The notes below the pieces were generated by a model. That model made no database searches, had not been told where the DNA came from, and was given only the letters and a program-made list of their open reading frames with translations. From contig DLGO01000130.1 in assembly GCA_002482725.1 (NCBI GenBank), positions 45,075 to 57,197 on the forward strand: DNA of 12,123 bases. The letters run 5' to 3'. The translations under genes and the position numbers were made by a program. Positions 1-7,389 of the stretch are shown here, one piece after another. This DNA is from Bacteroidetes bacterium UBA7692 (GTDB taxonomy: Bacteria > Bacteroidota > Bacteroidia > Chitinophagales > LD1). How positions within the stretch are numbered: the first letter of the stretch is position 1; each line of letters begins with the position of its first letter.

Positions 1-1582
1 GCTTATACAGCTTAATGAAGGCCGCCCTATCTTCATACACCAGGTCGAATAAAGTATCTATCTGGTGCTTTACAAAAGGAGTTCCTTTATAGTTGTACTC
101 ATTTGCGTATAGCACATAATCTATCCTGCTGCCAGAGCGTATTTCGTAATAGGCAATATTCAAGCTTTGCGGCTGAAACTCCACATTGCCATATTCCCCG
201 GTGTGCCAGTACGGATCCTTATCCGGCACCCAGCTCAGCGGAAAATAATTCATTATTGCCTCGTAATTATCGCACACTATTTTCTGTCCTTTGCATCCCG
301 CATATTGAAAGGCATGATAGTGCAGCGCACATTCACTTTTCAGCAAACTATCATTCAGGGTAAGGCTATTTTTATTGAAATTTACCGGCAGCACCACACT
401 CTTGTTTGCGATATGCCCAAAGGCTTTCTCCTGCTGCTCGAATATGTGCGAAGCCAGCGCATACAGCGGCATACGTACCGCCATCAAACTAAAGAATATA
501 AACAGAAATCCCGCTGTAATAAGCGGAGCAAGCTTCCCTCTGCCAGCTATGCATATCCATAAAGTAAGAAACAGATATGGTATATATCGGAAGCGCGGCT
601 TCAGCATCCAGCCCCCCATAGCCGCATCCGGTACTATCAGGAATATAATGAATGAAACCACAGCCATTACCAACAGGAAATGGTATGCGCGGGCTTCTTT
701 CTTTATTAGCATATACACCAGCAACACAATCACTATTACAAAGGTCATTAGACCCAATGCCTCAGTAAATGGCCGTTCTATATCACCCAATACCACCATA
801 CCGGTATTTTCAAAAAAATGCGTCCACAGAGATGGCTTATACTCTATAGCAAACTCTGTTTTGTTCGGGTTATATATCAACTTCCAGAGGAATAAGCCAA
901 CAGGCAATGCGATAGTTCCCACATCGCTTAAAATGCTCACCCCAAGTTGCCTTCCATCTGTCCATGTTTGAGCACTGCTATAGGTGTATATCAGCAAAAT
1001 AATGGCATAAGCTAAAAGCGCCAATACCAAGCCTACAGGGTGACAGAAGTAAAGCAATAAAAGCGCACCCGATACCCAAAGCCAGTTATGGGCAGTACGC
1101 GTGGTAGCATACAGACAAAAGCGGTACATGGCATATATCATGAGTGCCAGGCTGAAGGAGTAATTATAAAATCCCTCTGCAAAAGACCATGGGTATACAA
1201 GTGGTAACATGCACAGCAGCAGTATGCCGGACTGCTTATTGAAAAAGCCTATAAACCGGTAACAGGCGAATACAAAAAGGCCCACATAGCCCATCTGCAC
1301 AAGCTTCTCAGCCATATAGGGCTCGAATGCTATCTGCAACATTCCCAGCACCAAATGGTCAGCCATATTGGCATCTAAACTCAATTTCAGGTTATAGAAT
1401 TGGCGGTAGAAATCCACTCCCCTACCCATCAACATATCGAACAATACATGCGCATTGTAGGAGTGGCTAGGCCCATCATTGGTAAAAAAGTATTTAACAA
1501 CCACCAATGGCCATAGCGCCAGCAGCAAGGCTACCATCAGCCACACATGACCTTTAGCCCATATACTAAGCCTATACAGCAT
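1..1582 (-). CDS. Polytopic membrane protein, glycosyltransferase-C-like (3' end beyond the window)
   Basis: The frame is open for 527 codons from an ATG at 1582 to the left edge with no stop, so the C-terminus is missing. The protein starts MLYRLSIWAK, has a first membrane helix at about residues 14-33, then an extracytoplasmic loop with TNDGPSHSYN (34-43), then many hydrophobic segments up to about residue 375. A long hydrophilic domain with paired-Cys and Tyr/Trp-rich stretches follows to the edge. One helix, an acidic residue in the first outer loop, several further helices and a large soluble C-terminal domain is the layout of GT-C enzymes, which use lipid-linked sugars; the assignment is by architecture only. 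The start overlaps the stop of the peptide transporter by 11 bases, suggesting translational coupling. A second in-frame Met at residue 16 is an alternative start. Substrate unknown. It could instead be a non-catalytic membrane protein. Confidence 0.8.
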   Translation of the reverse strand, partial: MLYRLSIWAKGHVWLMVALLLALWPLVVVKYFFTNDGPSHSYNAHVLFDMLMGRGVDFYRQFYNLKLSLDANMADHLVLGMLQIAFEPYMAEKLVQMGYVGLFVFACYRFIGFFNKQSGILLLCMLPLVYPWSFAEGFYNYSFSLALMIYAMYRFCLYATTRTAHNWLWVSGALLLLYFCHPVGLVLALLAYAIILLIYTYSSAQTWTDGRQLGVSILSDVGTIALPVGLFLWKLIYNPNKTEFAIEYKPSLWTHFFENTGMVVLGDIERPFTEALGLMTFVIVIVLLVYMLIKKEARAYHFLLVMAVVSFIIFLIVPDAAMGGWMLKPRFRYIPYLFLTLWICIAGRGKLAPLITAGFLFIFFSLMAVRMPLYALASHIFEQQEKAFGHIANKSVVLPVNFNKNSLTLNDSLLKSECALHYHAFQYAGCKGQKIVCDNYEAIMNYFPLSWVPDKDPYWHTGEYGNVEFQPQSLNIAYYEIRSGSRIDYVLYANEYNYKGTPFVKHQIDTLFDLVYEDRAAFIKLYK

Positions 1583-2903
1583 CGCTTATTACAGGTTTGG
1601 TACTATTCAAATACCACACGGCCACATAATACAGCAACACATTTACCAGCATAATGCCGGCAAACATAAGGTAGTAAGTGGCACCTGTATAATGGCTAAA
1701 AAAACCACCGCTATGAATACTGTTATTAATAAACGCCACAAGCATATTACCAAAAAACATGGTGGAGAAAAATATAGCCATAACCGTGCTTTTTAGGCTC
1801 TTCGGAGCTTCTGTAAATGCATACTCCAGCCCTGTTATAGACACCATAATTTCGGATGCAGTAAGCACCGCGTAAGAAAACAGCTGCCAACCGATATTTA
1901 CCCTTACACCTGCATCCAGTTGCTGTTGTATCCATGCTGTAAGCACAAAAGCAAATATCACTAGTATAAATCCCCATCCAATTTTTCGCAATGCCGTAAC
2001 ACGCACACCAGTATACTCCAGAGCAGGATAAACTACTACCGAAAACAATGGAATAAATGCAAGAATCATCACCGCATTGGCGCTTTGTATCTGCTCGGGC
2101 AGCCAATCTATTCCCATAAAATGCAAGTCCATTTGTTTTGCCTGCAATACCCACTCAGAGCCATTCTGGTCGTACAGTGCCCAATACAATACAAAAAAGA
2201 AAAACACCAGAGTTACCCTCCATATCAATTTCAACTGCTGCAATACAGGCACTCTTTCGCTCTTATCCGGCTCCGAAATTTTATATTTTTTCGCTCCACT
2301 TACAAATACTATTAAAGCAAGCAGCATCAGCAATCCCGGCACTCCGAATGCAACCTGGGAGCTTACTTTTTCTTTTAGTACAGGTATAATCAAACTGGAA
2401 AAAAGGGCTCCAAGATTGATACCAAAATAAAATAGTGAGTACAACTTTGAAATGCGCTTATCCTCCGGATCATCAAATTGCTCACCCACCATGGCAGATA
2501 CATTTGGCTTTACCCCACCTGCACCAAGGCACACCAACATCAACCCTATCAGGAATAGATTATAGTTGGTATCGAATACTGCCAGAAAAAGGTGTCCAAT
2601 GCAATACACTATAGATAACAACACTATGGTCTTATACCTACCCAATACCTTGTCGGCCAAATAACCACCGATAATAGAGCAGAGGTAAGCTATGGCTATA
2701 AATAAATGCGTAACCTCATTTGCATGAGCATCTGCGCCTGCTTGTAGTGCCTGTATGTTCTCCGGATTAAAAAATTGACTCACCAAAAATGTAGTAAGTA
2801 TAGCTTTCATACCATAAAAGCTGAACCGCTCTGCAAGTTCAGTTACTACTATATATGGTGCAGCCTTGGGATAGGCCAGTTTGGTGGAGGCTTCGTTATT
2901 CAT
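1572..2903 (-). CDS. POT/PTR2-family proton-dependent peptide transporter
   Basis: Inner-membrane symporter of the POT (PTR2, SLC15-like) branch of the major facilitator superfamily, predicted to import di- and tripeptides with protons. The family's diagnostic motifs are present: ELAERFSFYG (residues 22-31), carrying the ExxER proton-coupling motif; GGYLADKVLGRYKTI (79-93), matching PTR signature 1; GAGGVKPNVSA (about 128-137); and FYFGINLGALFSS (158-170), matching PTR signature 2. The 443 residues contain about twelve hydrophobic segments and end in a short polar tail. The length is somewhat below that of 14-helix enterobacterial DtpA-type proteins. The ATG at 2903 follows an A/T-rich leader without a Shine-Dalgarno sequence. 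The gene is divergent from the LON-domain gene across 62 bases and is first in a two-gene unit with the membrane protein downstream. Family is secure; peptide specificity is inferred. Confidence 0.95.
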   Translation of the reverse strand: MNNEASTKLAYPKAAPYIVVTELAERFSFYGMKAILTTFLVSQFFNPENIQALQAGADAHANEVTHLFIAIAYLCSIIGGYLADKVLGRYKTIVLLSIVYCIGHLFLAVFDTNYNLFLIGLMLVCLGAGGVKPNVSAMVGEQFDDPEDKRISKLYSLFYFGINLGALFSSLIIPVLKEKVSSQVAFGVPGLLMLLALIVFVSGAKKYKISEPDKSERVPVLQQLKLIWRVTLVFFFFVLYWALYDQNGSEWVLQAKQMDLHFMGIDWLPEQIQSANAVMILAFIPLFSVVVYPALEYTGVRVTALRKIGWGFILVIFAFVLTAWIQQQLDAGVRVNIGWQLFSYAVLTASEIMVSITGLEYAFTEAPKSLKSTVMAIFFSTMFFGNMLVAFINNSIHSGGFFSHYTGATYYLMFAGIMLVNVLLYYVAVWYLNSTKPVISDAV

Positions 2904-2965
2904 TCATGTAAAAAAAGAAATTAAATCCTATTCCTACATATTCATTATTTTATTTCATTCGTAGC

Positions 2966-3604
2966 ATGCAAAAGTTCCTGCCGATTTTTCCGCTCAATCT
3001 GGTGGCATTTCCCAATCAGCCACTCAACCTGCACATATTTGAAGCACGCTACAAGCAACTGATAAATGATTCAGTAACAAATAATAAAACCTTTGGCCTG
3101 CCTGCAGTTATCAAAAATAATATACAGGAATATGGCACAGAGATGCGCGTGTTGAGCATAGAGAAAAAGTACGAAGACGGAGCAATGGACATAAAGACCA
3201 TCGGAGTTGGGGTATTCCGTATACTGGAGGTGCTGCGCGAAGTACCGGACAAGGAATATTCTGCTGCCATAGTATCTGAGCTGCCTTTGCCACAAACCTT
3301 TGATGTAGATACGCTGCACCCTAAGCTGCTTGGACTTCTGAATGAGCTGCATGCACAGCTTGGCACCAATTTCAATCCTTTCGACAAATTCAAAAATCCG
3401 CTATCGTACGAGCTTGCACCTTATGTAGCTATGCCTATCAAAGACCAGGTACACATGCTGAGTATAGTTTCTGAAAAGCAAAGGCAACGGTTTATGCGTC
3501 TGCATCTGGAGCGCGTGCTACCTACCATTGAGGCATCAAAGAAAGTTCAGGAAAAAATAAGCATGAACGGACACTTCCGCAACGAGATACCACCAACTTT
3601 CTAG
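2966..3604 (+). CDS. Stand-alone LON substrate-binding domain protein
   Basis: Cytoplasmic 212-residue protein corresponding to the N-terminal substrate-binding domain of Lon protease, without the AAA+ ATPase or Ser-Lys peptidase domains. The start is canonical for this domain: LPIFPLNLVAFPNQPLNLHI at residues 5-24, followed by FEARYKQLI (25-33), then a beta-rich part (about 44-105, with VGVFRILEVL) and a helical C-terminal bundle (about 115-195, ending MRLHLERVLPTIEA). The length fits free-standing LON-domain proteins, so this is not a truncated Lon. Its partner is unknown; proteins of this kind are thought to bind unfolded or particular client proteins, but the role here is not shown. The ATG at 2966 is the first in frame and gives the full domain. 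A 174-base gap to the next gene on the same strand argues against tight co-translation. Confidence 0.93.
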   Translation: MQKFLPIFPLNLVAFPNQPLNLHIFEARYKQLINDSVTNNKTFGLPAVIKNNIQEYGTEMRVLSIEKKYEDGAMDIKTIGVGVFRILEVLREVPDKEYSAAIVSELPLPQTFDVDTLHPKLLGLLNELHAQLGTNFNPFDKFKNPLSYELAPYVAMPIKDQVHMLSIVSEKQRQRFMRLHLERVLPTIEASKKVQEKISMNGHFRNEIPPTF

Positions 3605-3661
3605 GTGTCAGCTATGGTAAATTATCATAATAAATAACGCTTTTATACTTAGCCTGCCATC

Positions 3662-3685
3662 TGAAACGGTGTTTCAAACGTTTCA
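3662..3685. repeat. Nested inverted repeat with three TGAAAC/GTTTCA half-sites
   Basis: TGAAAC (3662-3667) can pair with GTTTCA (3671-3676) across a three-base GGT loop. Alternatively, TGAAACG (3662-3668) can pair with CGTTTCA (3679-3685) across a ten-base loop. The two pairings exclude each other. The site lies 58 bases after the LON-domain stop and about 94 bases before the next gene's start. No U-run follows directly, so it is a poor intrinsic terminator. It could be an operator for a dimeric repressor, a weak RNA switch, or chance. Confidence 0.4.
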
Positions 3686-3778
3686 TATAAAACAGAAGTA
3701 ACATTTGTTGCTTTTTAACGTATTAATTCTCAATCAGGTCTTTGATTAACAATGTATGTTTATTAAATTAGCCATCTC

Positions 3779-4249
3779 GTGGGAAATGTTATAACCGGTA
3801 TTATTGTGCTCCTTAGCAGCACTGTTAAATTTATGATGGGAAGCCTTACAGCTGTAGCCGCAGGGCTTGGTATAGGTGGGCCTATCATGAACATTTTAGG
3901 GGGTATAATAGGCATACTTGTTTTTACACATTTAGGGGCCAATATCAACGAGTACCTGGTAAAAAGATGGCCTGAAAAATTCGGCAGGAAATTTACCAAA
4001 ATGAACAGGCGCCTGGTAAGGGTTAAATCCAGTTTCGGATTAGCCGGGGTTGCATTTCTTACACCTATTGTTTTATCCATCCCTGTAGGTATTTTCTTTT
4101 CACTAAGCATCACTAACAACAAGAAGCACATTATCTGGAGCATGATCACAGCATGCGTATTCTGGAGTACGGTAATATTCGTTCCTTATTTTGTTTTCAA
4201 GATAGATGTAATGCAACTATTGAAGCATCTGTTCAATAGTATAATCTAA
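3779..4249 (+). CDS. Small integral membrane protein, possibly small multidrug-export-like
   Basis: A 156-residue, strongly hydrophobic protein. Residues 5-50 hold two membrane segments rich in Gly (GLGIGGPIMNILGGIIGILV). A basic cytoplasmic-style loop follows (about 55-85, WPEKFGRKFTKMNRRLVRVK), then a segment with paired prolines (FGLAGVAFLTPIVLSIPVGIFFSL, about 86-109) and a last helix (117-141). Two hydrophobic halves with the GLAGVAFLTP...IPVG signature resemble the small multidrug-export/DedA-like group, but no catalytic or transport residue can be named, so function is open. The start is a GTG, the only usual start codon between the upstream in-frame TAA (3764-3766) and the first membrane segment. 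No Shine-Dalgarno sequence is seen. The 3' end overlaps the convergent methyltransferase gene by 17 bases. Confidence 0.78.
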   Translation: MGNVITGIIVLLSSTVKFMMGSLTAVAAGLGIGGPIMNILGGIIGILVFTHLGANINEYLVKRWPEKFGRKFTKMNRRLVRVKSSFGLAGVAFLTPIVLSIPVGIFFSLSITNNKKHIIWSMITACVFWSTVIFVPYFVFKIDVMQLLKHLFNSII

Positions 4250-5006
4250 AGTGCTCTTTAGCCAGTTTCTCTTTGCGCAGAAACACAAATCCCATACGGT
4301 ATATATCCAAAGTTAGTGTTACGGCAGCATGTGCTTTTATGTATTCCCATGCCTCTGTCATTTCTTCGCTCCAGTATATATCATCCACTATCACTACACT
4401 ATGGTCATTCAGGTAGGGCAGGCATTGCTCAAAGTACCTGATAGTCGCATCCTTCCGGTGGTTACCATCTATGAAAACCAAGTCTATGTTTTTCAGCTCC
4501 GGTAATAAATTCTTCAGTACGTCATCAAAGTCACCCTTGTGCGTTTGTATGTTATACAGTGCCAGCGAACTGAAGGTTTCTTTTGCAATATCCAATATCC
4601 CGCCAATCCCCTCTATCGTGTGCACACTTGCTTTTTTACTAGCTCTTGCTAAATAGCTTGTACCAAGACCCAGGTTCGTACCCAGTTCCAGAATAGTTTG
4701 TGGTTGCAGGTACTGCACCAGTCGGTACAATGCAAGACCATGCTTCTCTGTTATTCCGGCATTCTGTGCTATCTCTGCAATGCTGCGGGTTACGTGCATG
4801 CCTGCCGCACCCATATCATCATAACTCAGCTGTTGTGTATTGCTTAGCAAAGCTATTCGGCGTTGCTCTATTGGGCCTATCTTTTCGCTACCTTCCAATA
4901 CATGCAGGTAAAACTGGTATACAAACGGCGAATGCAGGTAGTACTTGGACTTGCCCCTGATAAGATGCCGCAGCAACATTTTTAACCGATGTAATTTTGT
5001 TTGCAT
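4233..5006 (-). CDS. Class I SAM-dependent methyltransferase (Methyltransf_24 type)
   Basis: Cytoplasmic Rossmann-fold methyltransferase, 257 residues. Motif I, TILELGTNLGLGTSYLA (104-120), is the glycine-rich SAM-binding loop. HTIEG (129-133) supplies the acidic residue expected to bind the SAM ribose. GDFDDVL (158-164) is the adenine-side loop. VFIDGNHRKDAT (177-188) and VVIVDDIYWSEEM (204-216) match the pattern of small-molecule O-methyltransferases of the Methyltransf_24 group, in which the Asp and Asp-Asp residues can hold a metal. The basic N-terminal part with KSKYYLHSPFVYQFYLHVLEG (19-39) lies outside the fold and is of unknown use. The substrate cannot be read from the sequence. The gene is divergent from the outer-membrane protein gene; its ATG lies 12 bases downstream of that gene's -7 box, on the other strand, in a shared promoter. 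Confidence 0.9.
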   Translation of the reverse strand: MQTKLHRLKMLLRHLIRGKSKYYLHSPFVYQFYLHVLEGSEKIGPIEQRRIALLSNTQQLSYDDMGAAGMHVTRSIAEIAQNAGITEKHGLALYRLVQYLQPQTILELGTNLGLGTSYLARASKKASVHTIEGIGGILDIAKETFSSLALYNIQTHKGDFDDVLKNLLPELKNIDLVFIDGNHRKDATIRYFEQCLPYLNDHSVVIVDDIYWSEEMTEAWEYIKAHAAVTLTLDIYRMGFVFLRKEKLAKEHFRLYY

Positions 5007-5017
5007 ATTTTGGTGAG

Positions 5018-5033
5018 TACCTTTGCAAAAGTA
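5018..5033. promoter_or_regulatory. Overlapping divergent promoters in a near-palindrome
   Basis: The 16 bases TACCTTTGCAAAAGTA are palindromic except for one C/A mismatch pair. The plus strand reads TACCTTTGC (5018-5026) and the minus strand reads TACTTTTGC (5033-5025). Both fit the known Bacteroidota -7 consensus TAnnTTTG, with a following C. A TTTG at 4996-4999, 18 bases upstream, could be the plus-strand -33 box; the minus -33 box is not clear. By usual spacing the plus transcript would start at about 5030-5033, at or near the ATG (5033), and the minus transcript near 5018, about a dozen bases before its ATG. The TSS positions are inferred. Confidence 0.6.
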
Positions 5034-5830
5034 TGATTACACAACTGAAGCACGGCATATTGACAATATTACTTTGCACAACCCTGGCGGGCTTTGCGCA
5101 AAAAGGCTTTCATATCGGCGCCTCCGGCACTGCCACCAGCACATGGATACTGAACCAGAACAACTTCGGCACTCTTGCCCCATTCAAGGAATTGATAGTA
5201 AAGCAATCTGAGATGGACTACACACCTACCTTCGGTTACAATGCAGGATTGAACCTGGGCTACCACTTTGATGAGCATTGGGGGTTGGATTTTGGTGTGC
5301 TATACGACAAAACAGGGCAGAAATATGAAGACAACTTCACCGGACCTGCCACTATCAAGGAAGGAACCTTTGGCTCTGCATCGGTAAGGGTAAATGTAAA
5401 ACGGCAGATAGACCTGCAATATGTACAGATACCTGTTATGGCAAAATACTTTGTGGGCAACGACCGTGCTAAGTTTTATGTACAACTGGGCATACAGTTT
5501 GGGGTAAGGGTGGGAGCCAAAGAAACAGTACGTATAGAGGACTACCTGTACCTGCCGGACTCCCTGAACTTCAGCACAGATCAGAAATTCAAGCGATTTG
5601 ACTTTGGCATACCATTGAATCTGGGTGTGGATGTATACATAATAAAAGAGCAGCTATACCTGAATATTGGCCTACATAACTATGTAGGGGTGCTGGATAT
5701 AAATGGTGACAGACTACGCCGCCTGGACTGGTACAGCAAAAATGATGTAAACTACCAGCGCTCATTCAATTTCCGTACAGGCCTGAACGTAGGTATACAC
5801 TATATTTTCGGTGGTGGTAATTACTACTAA
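5033..5830 (+). CDS. Outer-membrane beta-barrel protein (PorT-like)
   Basis: A 265-residue exported protein. Residues 1-22 form a signal peptide (MITQLKHGILTILLCTTLAG then FAQ), followed by alternating hydrophobic/polar strands typical of the Bacteroidota outer-membrane barrel domain often annotated as PorT family: FHIGASGTATSTW, YNAGLNLGYHFDEHWGLDFGVLYDKTGQKY, IDLQYVQIPVMAKYFV, KFYVQLGIQFGVRVGA and the C-terminal strand FRTGLNVGIHYIF. LDLQYVQIP-type strands are a hallmark of that group. An in-frame ATG at 4997 would add twelve residues ahead of the signal peptide and would lie upstream of the promoter, so the ATG at 5033 was chosen. The role is probably structural or transport in the outer membrane. 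Whether it takes part in T9SS or gliding, as the named PorT does, is unknown. It converges on fabI, sharing bases with its stop codon. Confidence 0.85.
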   Translation: MITQLKHGILTILLCTTLAGFAQKGFHIGASGTATSTWILNQNNFGTLAPFKELIVKQSEMDYTPTFGYNAGLNLGYHFDEHWGLDFGVLYDKTGQKYEDNFTGPATIKEGTFGSASVRVNVKRQIDLQYVQIPVMAKYFVGNDRAKFYVQLGIQFGVRVGAKETVRIEDYLYLPDSLNFSTDQKFKRFDFGIPLNLGVDVYIIKEQLYLNIGLHNYVGVLDINGDRLRRLDWYSKNDVNYQRSFNFRTGLNVGIHYIFGGGNYY

Positions 5831-6657
5831 CCCTGGCTTTCTGCCTGTTTCAGGTACATTTCCATCAAGGCATCGCTTACCCCGACATTGCTGAAACCAC
5901 CATCGTGGAACAGGTTCTGCATAGTAACCATGCGCGTATGGTCGCTGAATAATGACACGCAATAGTTAGCGCAATCATCGGCACTGGCATTGCCCAATGG
6001 GCTCATTTTGTCTGCAAAGTCAAAGAACACATCAAACCCTTTGATACCCGAACCTGCTGTAGTCTTAGTAGGCGACTGCGATATAGAGTTCACGCGCACT
6101 TTCTTTTTTGTGCCATAGTAGTAGCCAAAAGAGCGCACGATGCTTTCCAGTGTGGCCTTTGCATCTGCCATATCGTTATACCCCGGAAAGGACTTTTGCG
6201 CAGCTATGTACGATAGCGTAAGTATAGATCCATACTCATTTACAGCATCCAGTTTCATGCAGGTCTGCATTACCTTGTGAAAAGACAAGGCTGATATATC
6301 CAGTGTTTTCTGGAACCACTCATAGTTCACATCTGTATAGGCTTTACCCTTGCGCACATTGGGGCTCATGCCTATGCTGTGCAACACAAAGTCAAGTTTA
6401 CCACCCAATATCTCCTGCGACTGTGTTACCAGTTTTTCCAGGTCTTCCACCAATGTAGCATCTGCGCCTATTACCTGCGCATTGCAGGCTTCTGCCAACT
6501 TATTTATAGTACCTAAACGAAGCGCTACAGGCGCATTGGTAAGGGTAAATGTAGCACCCTGCTCTTTGGCAGCCATTGCCACTTTCCATGCGATAGAGTT
6601 CTCGTCCAGCGCGCCGAATATTATTCCCCGTTTTCCTTTCAGTAGGTTATTGCTCAT
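5827..6657 (-). CDS. fabI: Enoyl-[acyl-carrier-protein] reductase FabI
   Basis: NADH-dependent enoyl-ACP reductase catalysing the last step of each fatty-acid elongation round in the cytoplasm. It has the divergent SDR-type cofactor site GALDENSIAWKVA (15-27), the loop GADATL (64-69), and HSIGMSP (93-99), matching the conserved HSIG of FabI. Catalysis is expected at Tyr150 (LTLSYIAAQ) and at Tyr160/Lys167 in YNDMADAK, giving the FabI Y-x6-K spacing rather than the Y-x3-K of ordinary SDRs. VRVNSISQSPTKTTAGSGI (187-205) is the flexible substrate-binding loop region. The length of 276 is slightly above the roughly 260 usual in the family. The gene starts 37 bases after the acyltransferase stop, on the same strand, probably in one lipid-synthesis operon. 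Confidence 0.96.
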   Translation of the reverse strand: MSNNLLKGKRGIIFGALDENSIAWKVAMAAKEQGATFTLTNAPVALRLGTINKLAEACNAQVIGADATLVEDLEKLVTQSQEILGGKLDFVLHSIGMSPNVRKGKAYTDVNYEWFQKTLDISALSFHKVMQTCMKLDAVNEYGSILTLSYIAAQKSFPGYNDMADAKATLESIVRSFGYYYGTKKKVRVNSISQSPTKTTAGSGIKGFDVFFDFADKMSPLGNASADDCANYCVSLFSDHTRMVTMQNLFHDGGFSNVGVSDALMEMYLKQAESQG

Positions 6658-6694
6658 GTTCTGTTCGTTTTGAAATTTCGTAGGTTAAATCTAT

Positions 6695-7279
6695 TTATTT
6701 ATACGATTCATCCACACTAAAAAGTGCCGGATGTTTTGGCCCTATGTATCTGTAAAAGTCCATCACCTGCTTCATATCGGCATTCATATCTCCGCTCAGG
6801 TGTATTATCTTTCCTACCCCGGCTTCTTTCTTTGCATAGTCGAGATAGCCCAGCGCTATAGGCACACCTGCACCTTTGGCCACATGGTAGAAGCCTGTTT
6901 TCCATTTCTCTACCTTGCTGCGCGTGCCCTCGGGTGTTACAAGTACCACAAGTTCGGTTTTGCCTTCAAACAAGTCTGTCATGGCCTCTACCATACTCCT
7001 GCGCTGCTCTCCTTCCTTTTTAGGTGACCTGTTAATGGCGATTGCACCAAGAGGATTCATAAGCAGGCCAAACGGGAACCTGGTCCACGATTGCTTTACG
7101 GTGTACCGCACAGGAATATCCATCAGGAAAAAGGCAGCCCTGGCAATGGGAAAATCCCAGTTGCTGGTATGCGGAGCAGCCAGCATCACACAGCGGTTGA
7201 AGTCCGAAGGCTTCATGCCGTTGTAATTGAACTTCCACCCTATCGACTTAAGAAATAATGAACTCAGTAATTTAAGCAT
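6695..7279 (-). CDS. PlsC-like lysophospholipid acyltransferase
   Basis: Predicted membrane-associated acyltransferase of the PlsC/LPLAT superfamily, transferring an acyl chain to a lysophospholipid or related acceptor. With the ATG at 7279 it has 194 residues. Block I is HTSNWD (37-42), the catalytic H-x4-D. A hydrophobic stretch and NRSPKKEGEQRR (83-94) supply a substrate-binding arginine region. PEGTRS (116-121) is block III, and GVPIALGYLDY (138-148) matches block IV. A longer reading from a TTG at 7327 would add a hydrophobic MVNSLPLITSIYIFVP stretch, but the ATG start gives the family's usual opening (MLKLLSSLFLKSIGWK). It sits just upstream of fabI, which fits a phospholipid or lipid role. 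The exact acceptor is not determined; some members of this soluble-looking group act on other lipids. Confidence 0.88.
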   Translation of the reverse strand: MLKLLSSLFLKSIGWKFNYNGMKPSDFNRCVMLAAPHTSNWDFPIARAAFFLMDIPVRYTVKQSWTRFPFGLLMNPLGAIAINRSPKKEGEQRRSMVEAMTDLFEGKTELVVLVTPEGTRSKVEKWKTGFYHVAKGAGVPIALGYLDYAKKEAGVGKIIHLSGDMNADMKQVMDFYRYIGPKHPALFSVDESYK

Positions 7280-7389
7280 AGGAACGAAAATATAAATAGA
7301 AGTGATAAGAGGGAGGGAATTAACCAATCAAAACGAAACCTTCATCTTCCACTTCCCGCTAAATCCTTTTCTTTACACCAAAGTACAAG

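Noticed and set aside
103..971. Three plus-strand open frames (103-363, 167-562, 375-971)
   Set aside because: They lie antisense to the continuous minus-strand membrane-protein frame, lack any recognisable motif and have low-complexity, Ile/Thr/Arg-rich composition typical of shadow frames.
1747..2430. Open frames on both strands within the peptide transporter gene
   Set aside because: The POT frame carries all family signatures through this region; the others have no domain and no plausible start signal.
4997..5032. Upstream ATG at 4997 for the outer-membrane barrel gene
   Set aside because: It would place twelve residues before a clear signal peptide and would lie upstream of the predicted -7 box, so it would not be in the transcript.
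7280..7327. TTG start at 7327 for the acyltransferase
   Set aside because: The ATG at 7279 gives the usual family N-terminus; the extension is not needed for the domain and uses a rare start codon.
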